Assembly: GCF_001306415.1 (NCBI RefSeq)
Contig: NZ_LDJX01000004.1
Coordinates: forward strand, 223,501-287,500
Direction: 5' to 3'
Origin: Croceitalea dokdonensis DOKDO 023
GTDB taxonomy: Bacteria; Bacteroidota; Bacteroidia; Flavobacteriales; Flavobacteriaceae
Length of the DNA: 64,000 nt
The notes under the pieces are model-generated. The model ran no database searches and was not told the DNA's origin. It saw nothing but the letters and a program-made list of their open reading frames with translations. The translations under genes were made by a program, and so were the position numbers. Below are positions 54,027 through 62,199 of this stretch, piece by piece (the first letter of the stretch is position 1; the number at the start of each line of letters is the position of its first letter).

Positions 54027-54055
54027 TTGTAGCGTACCTTACTGAAATATCTTTG
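54027..54055 (+). promoter_or_regulatory. Promoter of the AraC-family regulator gene
   Basis: TTG (54027-54029), 18-base spacing, then TATCTTTG (54048-54055), an exact TAnnTTTG. The ATG at 54060 is only 4 bases later, so the message would be leaderless or start at the second ATG (54066). A second exact element, TAAATTTG, lies at 54013-54020. Confidence 0.6.
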
Positions 54056-54059
54056 TAGT

Positions 54060-54953
54060 ATGACAATGAAAAATACCACAGTGTTAAAACAAAAACCGGC
54101 CCTAGAGGCCATTGCCCCAAATTTTGGACATTCTTACACCTATAAAAGGTATGATCAAGAAAACATAAACGAGTACACCCAGTGGCACTACCATCCAGAG
54201 ATAGAGCTGGTATACATTAATGGGGGTGCTGGTAAACGCCAAATCGGCAGCCATGTATCCTATTTTAGGGACGGGGATTTAATCCTTATCGGGTCCAATT
54301 TGCCCCACTGCGGATTTACGGATAAACTCACCGGAAATAAAAGTGAGACGGTGATACAAATGAAATTGGACTTTTTGGGAAATGATTTTTTTAATATCCC
54401 GGAAATGCGCCAAATCCAAAAATTATTTGAGGTCGCTAAAAGTGGCATTGCCTTTTCTGGAAAAATAAAAAAGAAGGTGGGCGAAAAAATGGAGGTGATG
54501 GAATACCAATCAGACTTTAACCGTCTTTTGAGCATTTTAAATATTCTGAACGAACTTGGGGCCACCGAAGAATATAAAATATTAAATGCCGATGGTTTTA
54601 CCGTAAAAAGTGAGGTTAAGGACAATGACCGCATCAACGTAGTCTTAAACCATGTAAAAACAAATTTTAAGGATGAAATTCCATTGGAAGAGATAGCGGA
54701 TAAGGTAAGCATGACGGTTCCCTCATTTTGCAGATACTTTAAAAAAATTACTGGCAAGACCTTTACCCAATTCGTTAATGAATACAGGTTGGTACATGCA
54801 TCAAAACTGTTGGCAGAACAGCCCATTAGCATTACTGAGGTCTGCTACGAGAGTGGCTTTAACAATTTTTCCCATTTTAATAAATTGTTTAAGGCCTACA
54901 GCGGGCAAAACCCTTCGGAATATCGGAAACAGCTTAAAACGGTGATAGAGTAA
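54060..54953 (+). CDS. AraC family transcriptional regulator with cupin domain
   Basis: 297 residues. The N-terminal cupin-like sensor has WHYHPEIELVYINGGAGKRQIGSHV and GDLILIGSNLPHCGF with possible metal or sugar ligands. The two C-terminal HTH motifs are EEIADKVSMTVPSFCRYFKKITG (about 217-240) and ISITEVCYESGFNNFSHFNKLFK (about 259-281). Sugar-responsive regulation is typical. The alkB gene begins one base after its stop, so both share a message. Confidence 0.9.
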   Translation: MTMKNTTVLKQKPALEAIAPNFGHSYTYKRYDQENINEYTQWHYHPEIELVYINGGAGKRQIGSHVSYFRDGDLILIGSNLPHCGFTDKLTGNKSETVIQMKLDFLGNDFFNIPEMRQIQKLFEVAKSGIAFSGKIKKKVGEKMEVMEYQSDFNRLLSILNILNELGATEEYKILNADGFTVKSEVKDNDRINVVLNHVKTNFKDEIPLEEIADKVSMTVPSFCRYFKKITGKTFTQFVNEYRLVHASKLLAEQPISITEVCYESGFNNFSHFNKLFKAYSGQNPSEYRKQLKTVIE

Positions 54954-54954
54954 T

Positions 54955-55554
54955 ATGGGCACCTTATTTACTGAATCACAAAAATTCAACCTCCCGGACG
55001 CTGACATTGTGTACTATCCACAATTATTTGATCAGGAAGAGGCAGATTCCCTTTTCTCACATTTAAAAAAGAGTATTGCCTGGCAACAGGATGATATTAA
55101 GGTTTTTGGAAAGGTGTATCCACAGCCTAGATTAACCGCGCTGTATGCAGCAAATGAGAAACCTTATGGGTACGCTAACATTGTCATGCAACCCAAATTA
55201 TTTTCTAAGGAGTTACTGCGAATAAAAACAAAAGTGGAGGAGCACAGCCCAGTCACTTTTACGACTTGTCTCTTAAATTTATATCGGGATGGGCAAGACA
55301 GTAATGGCTGGCATGCAGATGATGAGAAGGAGTTAGGTAAAAACCCCATAATTGCCTCCGTTACCTTTGGGCAGGAACGTTGGTTTCACCTCAGGTACAA
55401 AAAGGACAAGGCCATCAAACAAAAAATACTCCTACAACATGGCAGTCTACTTCTTATGGCCGGCACAACACAGCACTTCTGGCAACATCAAATTCCAAAA
55501 ACAGCTAAAAAAATTGGCGAACGCATCAACCTTACCTTTAGGGTCATCACATAA
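54955..55554 (+). CDS. AlkB-like Fe(II)/2-oxoglutarate dioxygenase
   Basis: Oxidative demethylation of alkylated bases in DNA or RNA is the known activity of this family. Metal ligands are His120 and Asp122 in GWHADDEKELG, and a third His178 in HFWQHQIPK; Arg190 and Arg196 in GERINLTFRV fit the 2-oxoglutarate site. Length 199 is normal for ALKBH2/3-like bacterial members. It follows the AraC regulator by one base, so that regulator may control it. Confidence 0.9.
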   Translation: MGTLFTESQKFNLPDADIVYYPQLFDQEEADSLFSHLKKSIAWQQDDIKVFGKVYPQPRLTALYAANEKPYGYANIVMQPKLFSKELLRIKTKVEEHSPVTFTTCLLNLYRDGQDSNGWHADDEKELGKNPIIASVTFGQERWFHLRYKKDKAIKQKILLQHGSLLLMAGTTQHFWQHQIPKTAKKIGERINLTFRVIT

Positions 55555-55591
55555 TTAGGGTATCTACCAACCTACGGACGCAATGCACCTA

Positions 55592-55626
55592 TTTGGATAT
55601 CAGCTTTAGAAACATTAGTATCTTTG
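55592..55626 (+). promoter_or_regulatory. Promoter of the TIGR03643 gene
   Basis: TTTG (55592-55595), 23-base spacing, TATCTTTG (55619-55626), exact TAnnTTTG. The ATG at 55634 follows after 7 bases. Confidence 0.55.
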
Positions 55627-55633
55627 CAATGCT

Positions 55634-55912
55634 ATGGACAAAGATTTTACAGAAAGGGAATTAGACCGTATAATAGAAATGGCCTGGGAAGATCGTACAC
55701 CGTTTGATGCCATTACGTTTCAATTTGGTATTTCGGAACAGGAGACCATTGAAATCATGCGCAGGGAGATGAAACCCAGTAGTTTTAGGATGTGGCGTAA
55801 GCGCGTTCAGGGCCGCAGTACCAAACATGCTAAATTAAGGGGTAATGGAGTGGATCGCTTTAAATGTTCTAGACAACGGAATATTTCCGGAAATAAAATT
55901 TCCAAAAGATAA
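55634..55912 (+). CDS. TIGR03643 family protein (DUF2805)
   Basis: 92 residues, basic at the C-terminus (KRVQGRSTKHAKLRG). The start DKDFTERELDRIIEMAWEDRTPFDAI and EQETIEIMRREMKPSSFRMWRKRVQGR are the family's signature. No function is known; a helical, positively charged protein of this size could bind nucleic acid, but this is only inference. Own promoter. Confidence 0.88.
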   Translation: MDKDFTERELDRIIEMAWEDRTPFDAITFQFGISEQETIEIMRREMKPSSFRMWRKRVQGRSTKHAKLRGNGVDRFKCSRQRNISGNKISKR

Positions 55913-56108
55913 CCCAAGATCCTTGGAAAAAAAATGAATCCTCATCTTTAGTGACTTGGGGATGATAGCCCTCTTCAACACCCTTTTATACCAAAACCAC
56001 CAGAAGCACCATATTTGGCTTTGAAGTCCACATTTGGATGGAACGTTGACCCTAGGTAGTTATTACCGTAGGCTGTTTTGTGGACTACTAAGACAAATCA
56101 ACAAACGG

Positions 56109-56882
56109 TTAGGAAAACAATTCGTTGAGTACCTTGGCCAGACGGAAGCCTGCCTTTTGCAACTGGGAAAACAATAGGTCATTATATTGATATCCATATT
56201 GATATCTTAAGTCCTCACCAACGCTTACGGAGGCATATACCTGAGCTGCAAGGGTATGGGATTCGTCCACCCATTCATAGATGGTGCCTTCCTGTAAGCG
56301 TTTCCTTTCTTGTTTGGACACACTCTGTTCCAGCTCATCGCCCAGCTCGTAGTACGTCATTCCGTAGGAATTGATCATGTTGCTATCCCACAGCCGGTGT
56401 AGGTTGGTGCCTTCCCCAAACCATTGAATTTGTATGTCGTTACCGCCGCGGTCCTCTGCCCTTCCCGCATGCATGGGCTGGTGCATATCTCCTATAAGAT
56501 GAATCAACATTTTTAAATGGAAAACTTTGTCCTTTCGCGAGCTGGCCCCATCCAATATCACCTTTTTACAGAATTCAATACCCTGTACCACATCACCGTA
56601 GGGGCTTTTTTCAGAATCTTCATACCCCATATCCATAGGGTAGTTTACATAATGCCAAGCAGAATATTTGGAAAAACTACGGTCTGCCTTTATTTCATCC
56701 GCGTAAGTTGCCGCAAAAGCAAGTGAATGACCGTCTAAAAGATCATTTATAGCCCTTTCCGCTTTGCGGCTAAGGTGTTTTTGGGCAATATGCCCCGTAA
56801 CCCGGTGTCCAGTTTTAGACCAGATTAGGTTGGCACTGCAAAAATGGCCCATAAAAAGAATGAATAACACCGCAAGTCTCAT
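56109..56882 (-). CDS. Exported S1/P1 nuclease
   Basis: Zinc-dependent nuclease that degrades single-stranded nucleic acid outside the cell. Signal peptide ends near FCSANL. The mature protein has IWSKTGHRV (metal-binding Trp and His), DEIKADRSFSKYSAWHYVNYP, LIHLIGDMHQPMHAGRAEDRGGNDIQI and NLHRLWDSNMI, giving the zinc ligands of the family. Length 257. Likely scavenges phosphate or nucleotides. Confidence 0.91.
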   Translation of the reverse strand: MRLAVLFILFMGHFCSANLIWSKTGHRVTGHIAQKHLSRKAERAINDLLDGHSLAFAATYADEIKADRSFSKYSAWHYVNYPMDMGYEDSEKSPYGDVVQGIEFCKKVILDGASSRKDKVFHLKMLIHLIGDMHQPMHAGRAEDRGGNDIQIQWFGEGTNLHRLWDSNMINSYGMTYYELGDELEQSVSKQERKRLQEGTIYEWVDESHTLAAQVYASVSVGEDLRYQYGYQYNDLLFSQLQKAGFRLAKVLNELFS

Positions 56883-57142
56883 AACCTCCTATTTTGAGGG
56901 TAAAAATACCAACTTCCGCCAAAGAAAGCCTAATAGGTGTCGCAATAATATCAACCGTTGTGCATATAGAGCTCCGCTAAAAACAAATTGTAGGTTTGGT
57001 TGATGTTGAGGAATTAAAAATAGTATCACAAACCGTTTTTAAGGCTACTATTCTGATTACCAGATACATCTTAGGCTATAGCTAAGTACAGCCCACCCCA
57101 ATGGCAAACATATTACAAACATGTACAACGGCTTACCTTCAA

Positions 57143-57161
57143 ATAATTTTTTGAAAATTAT
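57143..57161 (+). repeat. Perfect inverted repeat ATAATTTT-TTG-AAAATTAT
   Basis: Eight-base arms around a three-base centre. The TTG in the centre is also the proposed -33 element, so a protein bound here would compete with RNA polymerase. Confidence 0.5.
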
Positions 57162-57179
57162 ATTTATAATAGTATATTT

Positions 57180-57200
57180 ATGATATCATTTTAATATCAT
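57180..57200 (+). promoter_or_regulatory. Candidate operator: ATGATAT-N7-ATATCAT
   Basis: A perfect inverted repeat with 7-base arms and 7-base spacer, overlapping the end of the -7 element (57173-57180) and the expected transcription start. The terminal gene of the operon encodes an Arc-like ribbon-helix-helix protein, which could bind such a site as a repressor. Confidence 0.45.
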
Positions 57201-57205
57201 ATGCC

Positions 57206-58066
57206 ATGTCAAACGAAAAAACCATAACCGCCTTAAACGGCTATTTTATGCTATTTGTCTGCTTAGCACTTTTAAGTGCTGGGATTTTTATGCTGATTGA
57301 AACAGGGAACCTATGGTCCGGTAGCTTAATTTTCTTGAGCCTACTGCTATCCGCGGGCCTAGTTTTGGTCAACCCTAACAGTTCTAGGGTACTGCTACTT
57401 TTTGGGAAATACGTGGGCACCATTAAAAAGAATGGTTTGTTCTGGGTAAATCCTTTGTTCACCAAAAAGAAAATTTCTTTACGTGCCAGTAATTTTGATA
57501 GTGAAAGGTTAAAAGTGAACGATAAATTGGGGAACCCCATCATGATCAGTACCATTTTGGTCTGGCGGGTGACCGACACTTATAAAGCGGCTTTTGATGT
57601 GGACGATTATAAAAACTTTGTACGCGTACAGACCGATGCAGCCGTAAGGAAACTGGCAAGCATGTACCCTTATGATAATTTTGCGGATGAAGGTATTGAG
57701 GAAGACATCACCTTGCGATCAAGTGTGAACGAGGTTAGCGAGGCACTTGAAAAAGAGATTCAAGACCGGCTTCAAATGGCTGGTATAGAAGTGCTTGAAG
57801 CTAGGATTGGGTATTTGGCATATGCCCAAGAAATCGCTAACGCGATGCTAAAAAGACAACAGGCAACGGCCATTGTCGCCGCCAGACACAAAATTGTTGA
57901 AGGTGCGGTGAGTATGGTAGAAATGGCGTTGGACGAGCTTGGAAACAAGGGCATTGTTGATCTTGACGAAGAACGTAAAGCAGCCATGGTGAGCAATCTT
58001 ATGGTGGTTTTGTGCTCGGACAAAGACGCTTCGCCCGTGCTTAACACTGGAACCTTAAACCACTAG
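57206..58066 (+). CDS. SPFH domain protein (stomatin/band 7-like)
   Basis: 286 residues: two N-terminal hydrophobic segments (about residues 10-33 and 37-54), then an SPFH domain (LVNPNSSRVLLLFGKYVGTIKKNG ... LVWRVTDTYKAAF), and a helical tail ending with ANAMLKRQQATAIVAARHKIVEGA. SPFH proteins oligomerise and organise membrane microdomains, and some control proteases. This one is the first gene of a five-gene set spaced by 3 bases or overlapping, which ends in a DNA-binding protein. Function in this operon is not known. Confidence 0.88.
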   Translation: MSNEKTITALNGYFMLFVCLALLSAGIFMLIETGNLWSGSLIFLSLLLSAGLVLVNPNSSRVLLLFGKYVGTIKKNGLFWVNPLFTKKKISLRASNFDSERLKVNDKLGNPIMISTILVWRVTDTYKAAFDVDDYKNFVRVQTDAAVRKLASMYPYDNFADEGIEEDITLRSSVNEVSEALEKEIQDRLQMAGIEVLEARIGYLAYAQEIANAMLKRQQATAIVAARHKIVEGAVSMVEMALDELGNKGIVDLDEERKAAMVSNLMVVLCSDKDASPVLNTGTLNH

Positions 58067-58069
58067 GGT

Positions 58070-58576
58070 ATGCGCATTTTTGAAGAAACACAGTGGTTTA
58101 ACCAATGGTGGCTGCAAGTGATTAATATTGCGCTTTTGGGATTTTTGGCCTATTGTGCCTACACGTGGTATTTTGTGGGCACAGCCTCTGGCAATGTTGG
58201 TCCAAACGACTTAACCGGCCAAGTAGTTGTTCTTATTGCCGTATTGCTTAGCATAGGTCTCATCTATATTTTTAAGCTGGAAACCCGCATGGATGAACAG
58301 GGAATACACTACAGGTTTCTTCCCATCCATAGGAGTTTTAAAACCATCCGGTGGACCGATCTTGAAGAATGTTATACCAGAACTTACCGGCCCCTCACCG
58401 AGTATGGCGGTTGGGGCTATAGGTTTGGAAGAGGCAACGGAAAAGCCCTGAACGTTAAAGGAAACCAGGGCATCCAGACCAAACAAAAGAATGGGACAAA
58501 ACTATTGATAGGTACGCAAAAACCGGATGATGCCCAACGCATCATTAAAAAATATTTTAGAAATGAAAGAGTATAA
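58070..58576 (+). CDS. Membrane protein with PH-like C-terminal domain
   Basis: 168 residues. Two hydrophobic segments (about residues 17-36 and 49-66) precede a basic and aromatic soluble part (ETRMDEQGIHYRFLP; TIRWTDLEECYTRTYRPL) that looks like a bacterial PH-like fold. The gene begins 3 bases after the SPFH stop and overlaps the next by 14 bases. Members of such sets are annotated as DUF6141-type, which I only partly recall. Possible membrane adaptor of the SPFH protein. Confidence 0.7.
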   Translation: MRIFEETQWFNQWWLQVINIALLGFLAYCAYTWYFVGTASGNVGPNDLTGQVVVLIAVLLSIGLIYIFKLETRMDEQGIHYRFLPIHRSFKTIRWTDLEECYTRTYRPLTEYGGWGYRFGRGNGKALNVKGNQGIQTKQKNGTKLLIGTQKPDDAQRIIKKYFRNERV

Positions 58577-58721
58577 AGTAGTGAGTTACGCTTTAAAATT
58601 TAGCGGTAACAATCAACATTTGGAAGACATCCTTAATCAGCATGCCAGAGAAGGTTGGGTGGTTAAGGATGTTGCCGAACAAACCATGAGAATAATTTTT
58701 GAAAGGGATAAGAATAGATGA
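58563..58721 (+). CDS. DUF4177 domain protein
   Basis: 52 residues from the ATG at 58563 (MKEYKVVSYALKF), overlapping the previous gene by 14 bases and the next by 4 (ATGA). The middle, EDILNQHAREGWVVKDVA, is the DUF4177 mark (LN..A..GW). DUF4177 proteins are tiny beta-alpha proteins often found with membrane or regulatory genes; role unknown. A longer reading frame exists upstream but starts inside the previous gene. Confidence 0.8.
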   Translation: MKEYKVVSYALKFSGNNQHLEDILNQHAREGWVVKDVAEQTMRIIFERDKNR

Positions 58722-59647
58722 AACATATTATAGCCTTTTTACTTCTTGCGCATCTCCATAGTTTTGGTCAAGAAATCGTCTCCGAGGAAGTACATCTTGT
58801 TCATGGTGATATTGATTTGCCAGGCACCCTGAGCTATCCATCGGTAGATCATAAAGTTCCCTTGGTCCTTTTTATCCATGGATCCGGTAATATTGACAGA
58901 AATGGTAACCAAGGACCACTTGTACAGGGCAATTACATTAAATTGCTCGCAGATAGTCTCAATACCAAAGGATTTGGTTTTTACAGGTATGACAAGCGCA
59001 CCTCAAACCCAGAAAACATCAAGAAACAGAACAGCATCTTACTGTTAGATTTTGTTGGGGATGCCAAGGTGGCCATAGAACAATTTGCCACCGATTCAAG
59101 ATTTAGTGGCATTCATCTTATAGGGCACAGCCAGGGTTCATTGGTTGCCATGTTAGCTCTGGATAAAAACATTACCTCCTACATATCCTTGGCCGGTGCG
59201 GCAAAAACTATTGATCACCTTATCATCGATCAAATTAAACAGCAAGATAGTACACTCGCAAGCATTGCTACAAAGCATTTCCAAGAATTAAAGGCAAAGG
59301 ATTCCATAGTCAATATCAATCCGTTCCTATTGTCCTTATTTGCTCCCCAAAACCAAAAATTTTTGAAAGACTGGGCAAGTTACCAACCTACAGAGATAAT
59401 CAAACAACTTAAGGTACCCATTTGTATCCTCAATGGTGACAAAGACCTGCAAGTTTCCATTGGCGAGGCCCAACGGTTAAAAGCCGCAATACCGGACGCA
59501 GTGTTACACATTATCCCGAAGATGAACCATATCCTAAAACACATTGAGAATGATGCAGACAATATCACATCCTACCAAAATCCAAAATTTCCAATATCCA
59601 CTACCTTGATCTCATTATTGACCGATTTTATTACCACTCATGGCTAA
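58718..59647 (+). CDS. Exported alpha/beta hydrolase
   Basis: 309 residues with a signal peptide (cleaved near HSFGQE), a classical alpha/beta hydrolase core (LVLFIHGSGNIDRNG), the nucleophile elbow GHSQGS (IHLIGHSQGSLVA), an Asp in LNGDKDLQV and a His in KMNHILKH. Likely an esterase or peptide hydrolase with unknown substrate. Overlaps the DUF4177 gene in ATGA and the RHH gene by 8 bases. Confidence 0.87.
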   Translation: MKHIIAFLLLAHLHSFGQEIVSEEVHLVHGDIDLPGTLSYPSVDHKVPLVLFIHGSGNIDRNGNQGPLVQGNYIKLLADSLNTKGFGFYRYDKRTSNPENIKKQNSILLLDFVGDAKVAIEQFATDSRFSGIHLIGHSQGSLVAMLALDKNITSYISLAGAAKTIDHLIIDQIKQQDSTLASIATKHFQELKAKDSIVNINPFLLSLFAPQNQKFLKDWASYQPTEIIKQLKVPICILNGDKDLQVSIGEAQRLKAAIPDAVLHIIPKMNHILKHIENDADNITSYQNPKFPISTTLISLLTDFITTHG

Positions 59648-59813
59648 AAAAAAGGCTTTCGCGTTGCGGGTGAACGAGGATATGTTAAGAGCCATTGAAA
59701 AATGGGCGGCTGACGAATTTCGCAGTACCAATGGTCAAATAGAATGGATGTTGATGCAGAGTCTAAAACAGGCAAAACGCACTCCAAAACCACAAACCAA
59801 GGAAAAAGAGTAA
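59640..59813 (+). CDS. Arc-like ribbon-helix-helix DNA-binding protein
   Basis: 57 residues, ATG at 59640, TAA at 59811-59813. The start KKAFALRVNEDMLRAIEKWA is the RHH strand and first helix (basic strand residues, then acidic-capped helix), and STNGQIEWMLMQSLKQAKR the second helix. This is an Arc/MetJ-type dimeric DNA binder, as used in antitoxins and autorepressors. Overlaps the hydrolase by 8 bases. It probably controls its own operon (see the operator at 57180). Confidence 0.8.
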   Translation: MAKKKAFALRVNEDMLRAIEKWAADEFRSTNGQIEWMLMQSLKQAKRTPKPQTKEKE

Positions 59814-59878
59814 GGCCTTTTACATTTTTTTAACGCCTATGCCCTGTATTTTTGCCATCGCATTTTATAAAACTCCCG

Positions 59879-62077
59879 ATGGCAAGCCGTTTATTAGCTC
59901 TAATTGTATTTCTGACCGTCACACAATTAAAAGCACAGGAAACCAAAAAGTCCTTTACGGTTAAATACATAGAGGAAACCATTACGCTAGATGGGGCCTT
60001 GGACGAACCAATCTGGGAATTTGCAGAAAGTGCCAACACCTTCCAACAATATTTCCCCTCGGACTCCATTCCAGCCACCCAGACCACTATCATCAAAATG
60101 CTATATGATGATAAAAACCTATACATAGGCCTACGCATGAACGCCTTGGGGAAAGACTACATTATCCCATCTCTTGAAAGGGATTTTAGGGCAGGTGGCA
60201 ACGATAATATTAGTTTAATGTTCGATACGTTTAACGACGGTACCAATGCCTTTTTATTTGGCATGAACCCCTATGGCGTAAGACGCGAGGCCCTTATCCT
60301 CAATGGAGGCGATGGAAATGGCAGCTTTACCACTTCCTGGGACGTAAAATGGAAAGGGGAGTCCAAAATCTATGACAAGTATTACACGGCGGAAATGATT
60401 ATTCCCCTAACCTCCTTTAAATTCCGGGAAGGGGAAACAAAATGGCGATTCAATAGCTATCGTTTTGATATGCAGGCCAATGAACGCAGCACATGGATAA
60501 AAATCCCACAGAACCAAGTGATTTTTAATCTTGCCTTTATGGGAGATATGGTGTTTGAGAAACCGCTTGGCAAATCCAGAACCCCGCTGGCACTCATTCC
60601 TTACGTAAATACGCTTTCCGCAAAGGATTTTGAGACCGGTGAATCTATTAACACCCTTAAAGTAGGCGGTGACGCCAAAGTTGCCATTGGCAATGGAATG
60701 AATTTGGATATTACCGTAAACCCAGATTTTTCTCAGGTAGAAGTGGATAATTTTATCACTAACCTAACGCGGTTTGAGATTGGATTACCGGAACGAAGGC
60801 AATTTTTCATTGACAATAACGATCTTTTTGGAAATTTTGGAGGAGGACGTGACGCCAACCCATTTTTTTCTAGAAGGATAGGCATCGCAAGGGATACCGC
60901 CGGCAACACCATTGAAAACCGCATTTTGGCAGGGGTTCGATTGAGCGGAAAAATCAACAACAATCTTCGCCTGGGATTTTTGAACATCCAGACCGAGGAG
61001 GATGCCGAAAATGGCATAGCCTCCAATAATAATATGATGTTTAGCCTACAACAAAAGGTTTTTGCGCGGTCTAACATCAGTGCCTTTTTTATTAACCGCC
61101 AAAGTTTTAATGCACCCGATTTTCTGGACTCCTCAGAAGCGTATAATCGCGTTATGGGTATTGACTATAACTTAGCCTCTGCCGATAACACCTGGATAGG
61201 GAAGTTTTATGCCCATAAATCCTTTCAACCAGACGATAATGAAGGTAATTATTCCTTAGGGGCCTTTGCCGGCTATAATTCAAGATTTTATGGGGCCTTT
61301 TTGGATTTGGTCTATATAGACGAGGAGTTCACCTCCGATCTTGGCTTTATCCCTAGAAAAGATATATTTAAAAGTGCCATGAGCCTTAGTAGAACGTTTT
61401 GGCCTAAGGACAGTAAAATAAACAACCATGGATTCCAAGCCTTTGGTGTATATACATGGAGGCCGGGTTTGGACATGCGGCAGACCGATCACCAAATAAA
61501 CATTGGATGGGGCGCAGAATTTACCAGTTTGGATGAACTGTCCATTGGATACTCCAACGATTTTATTTTTTTAACAGAACCATTTGACCCAACTGGTACT
61601 GCCGGTGCGGCGGAACTACCGGCCAATGTTGGTTATTACTTTAATAGTTTTGGTGCCGAATTTAGATCGGATAGACGAAAAATATTTTCCTATTCCCTTG
61701 AGCCCACCATAGGGCAATTCTTTAACGGAGAGCGATATTCCATGGAAGCTAGTGCCAACCTTAGAATACAGCCTAGGTTTAACTTTGGGTTTGACGTGCG
61801 TTTTGATAGAATTCAACTTCCCCAACCTTTTGCAAGTGCAGATATATGGCTGCTAAGCCCAAATTTTGATGTCACATTTAGCAAGTCCATTTTTTGGTCC
61901 ACCTTGGTCCAATATAGCAACCAAAGGGATAATTTAGGCATTAACAGCCGCTTACAATGGCGCTTTGCCCCACTATCAGACTTATTTGTTGTGTATAACG
62001 ACAATTATTTCGTGAATTCATTTGCACCCAGGAGTCGCTCCATCAATTTAAAATTGACGTACTGGTTGAATATTTAA
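59879..62077 (+). CDS. DUF5916 / CBM9-like domain outer-membrane protein (copy 1)
   Basis: 732 residues. A signal peptide (MASRLLALIVFL ... LKAQ) is followed by a carbohydrate-binding family 9-like domain (IEETITLDGALDEPIWEFA; DNISLMFDTFNDGTNAFLFG; about residues 20-220) and a long C-terminal part of alternating strands (GYNSRFYGAFLDLVYIDEEF; SINLKLTYWLNI) that ends in an aromatic/hydrophobic strand, as outer-membrane beta-barrels do. I start at the ATG at 59879; the upstream ATG adds nine residues before the signal. Likely surface-exposed ligand binding. The next gene is a paralogue. Confidence 0.85.
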   Translation: MASRLLALIVFLTVTQLKAQETKKSFTVKYIEETITLDGALDEPIWEFAESANTFQQYFPSDSIPATQTTIIKMLYDDKNLYIGLRMNALGKDYIIPSLERDFRAGGNDNISLMFDTFNDGTNAFLFGMNPYGVRREALILNGGDGNGSFTTSWDVKWKGESKIYDKYYTAEMIIPLTSFKFREGETKWRFNSYRFDMQANERSTWIKIPQNQVIFNLAFMGDMVFEKPLGKSRTPLALIPYVNTLSAKDFETGESINTLKVGGDAKVAIGNGMNLDITVNPDFSQVEVDNFITNLTRFEIGLPERRQFFIDNNDLFGNFGGGRDANPFFSRRIGIARDTAGNTIENRILAGVRLSGKINNNLRLGFLNIQTEEDAENGIASNNNMMFSLQQKVFARSNISAFFINRQSFNAPDFLDSSEAYNRVMGIDYNLASADNTWIGKFYAHKSFQPDDNEGNYSLGAFAGYNSRFYGAFLDLVYIDEEFTSDLGFIPRKDIFKSAMSLSRTFWPKDSKINNHGFQAFGVYTWRPGLDMRQTDHQINIGWGAEFTSLDELSIGYSNDFIFLTEPFDPTGTAGAAELPANVGYYFNSFGAEFRSDRRKIFSYSLEPTIGQFFNGERYSMEASANLRIQPRFNFGFDVRFDRIQLPQPFASADIWLLSPNFDVTFSKSIFWSTLVQYSNQRDNLGINSRLQWRFAPLSDLFVVYNDNYFVNSFAPRSRSINLKLTYWLNI

Positions 62078-62199
62078 TCCCTTTAACCCCTACTTTAACC
62101 AGAACATATACGTCGTTTAACCCATAGCAAATCACGTTCAGGTTATTTTATGATTTTCTTAACTATACGACCTTTACTTTTGTTGGACTAATATAGTGC

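Larger units (their letters stand above)
56883..57205. other. AT-rich regulatory region upstream of the SPFH operon
   Basis: No gene is supported. The right half holds two perfect inverted repeats (57143-57161 and 57180-57200) with a likely promoter between and across them (TTG at 57151-57153, 19 bases, TATATTTA at 57173-57180). See separate entries. Confidence 0.5.
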
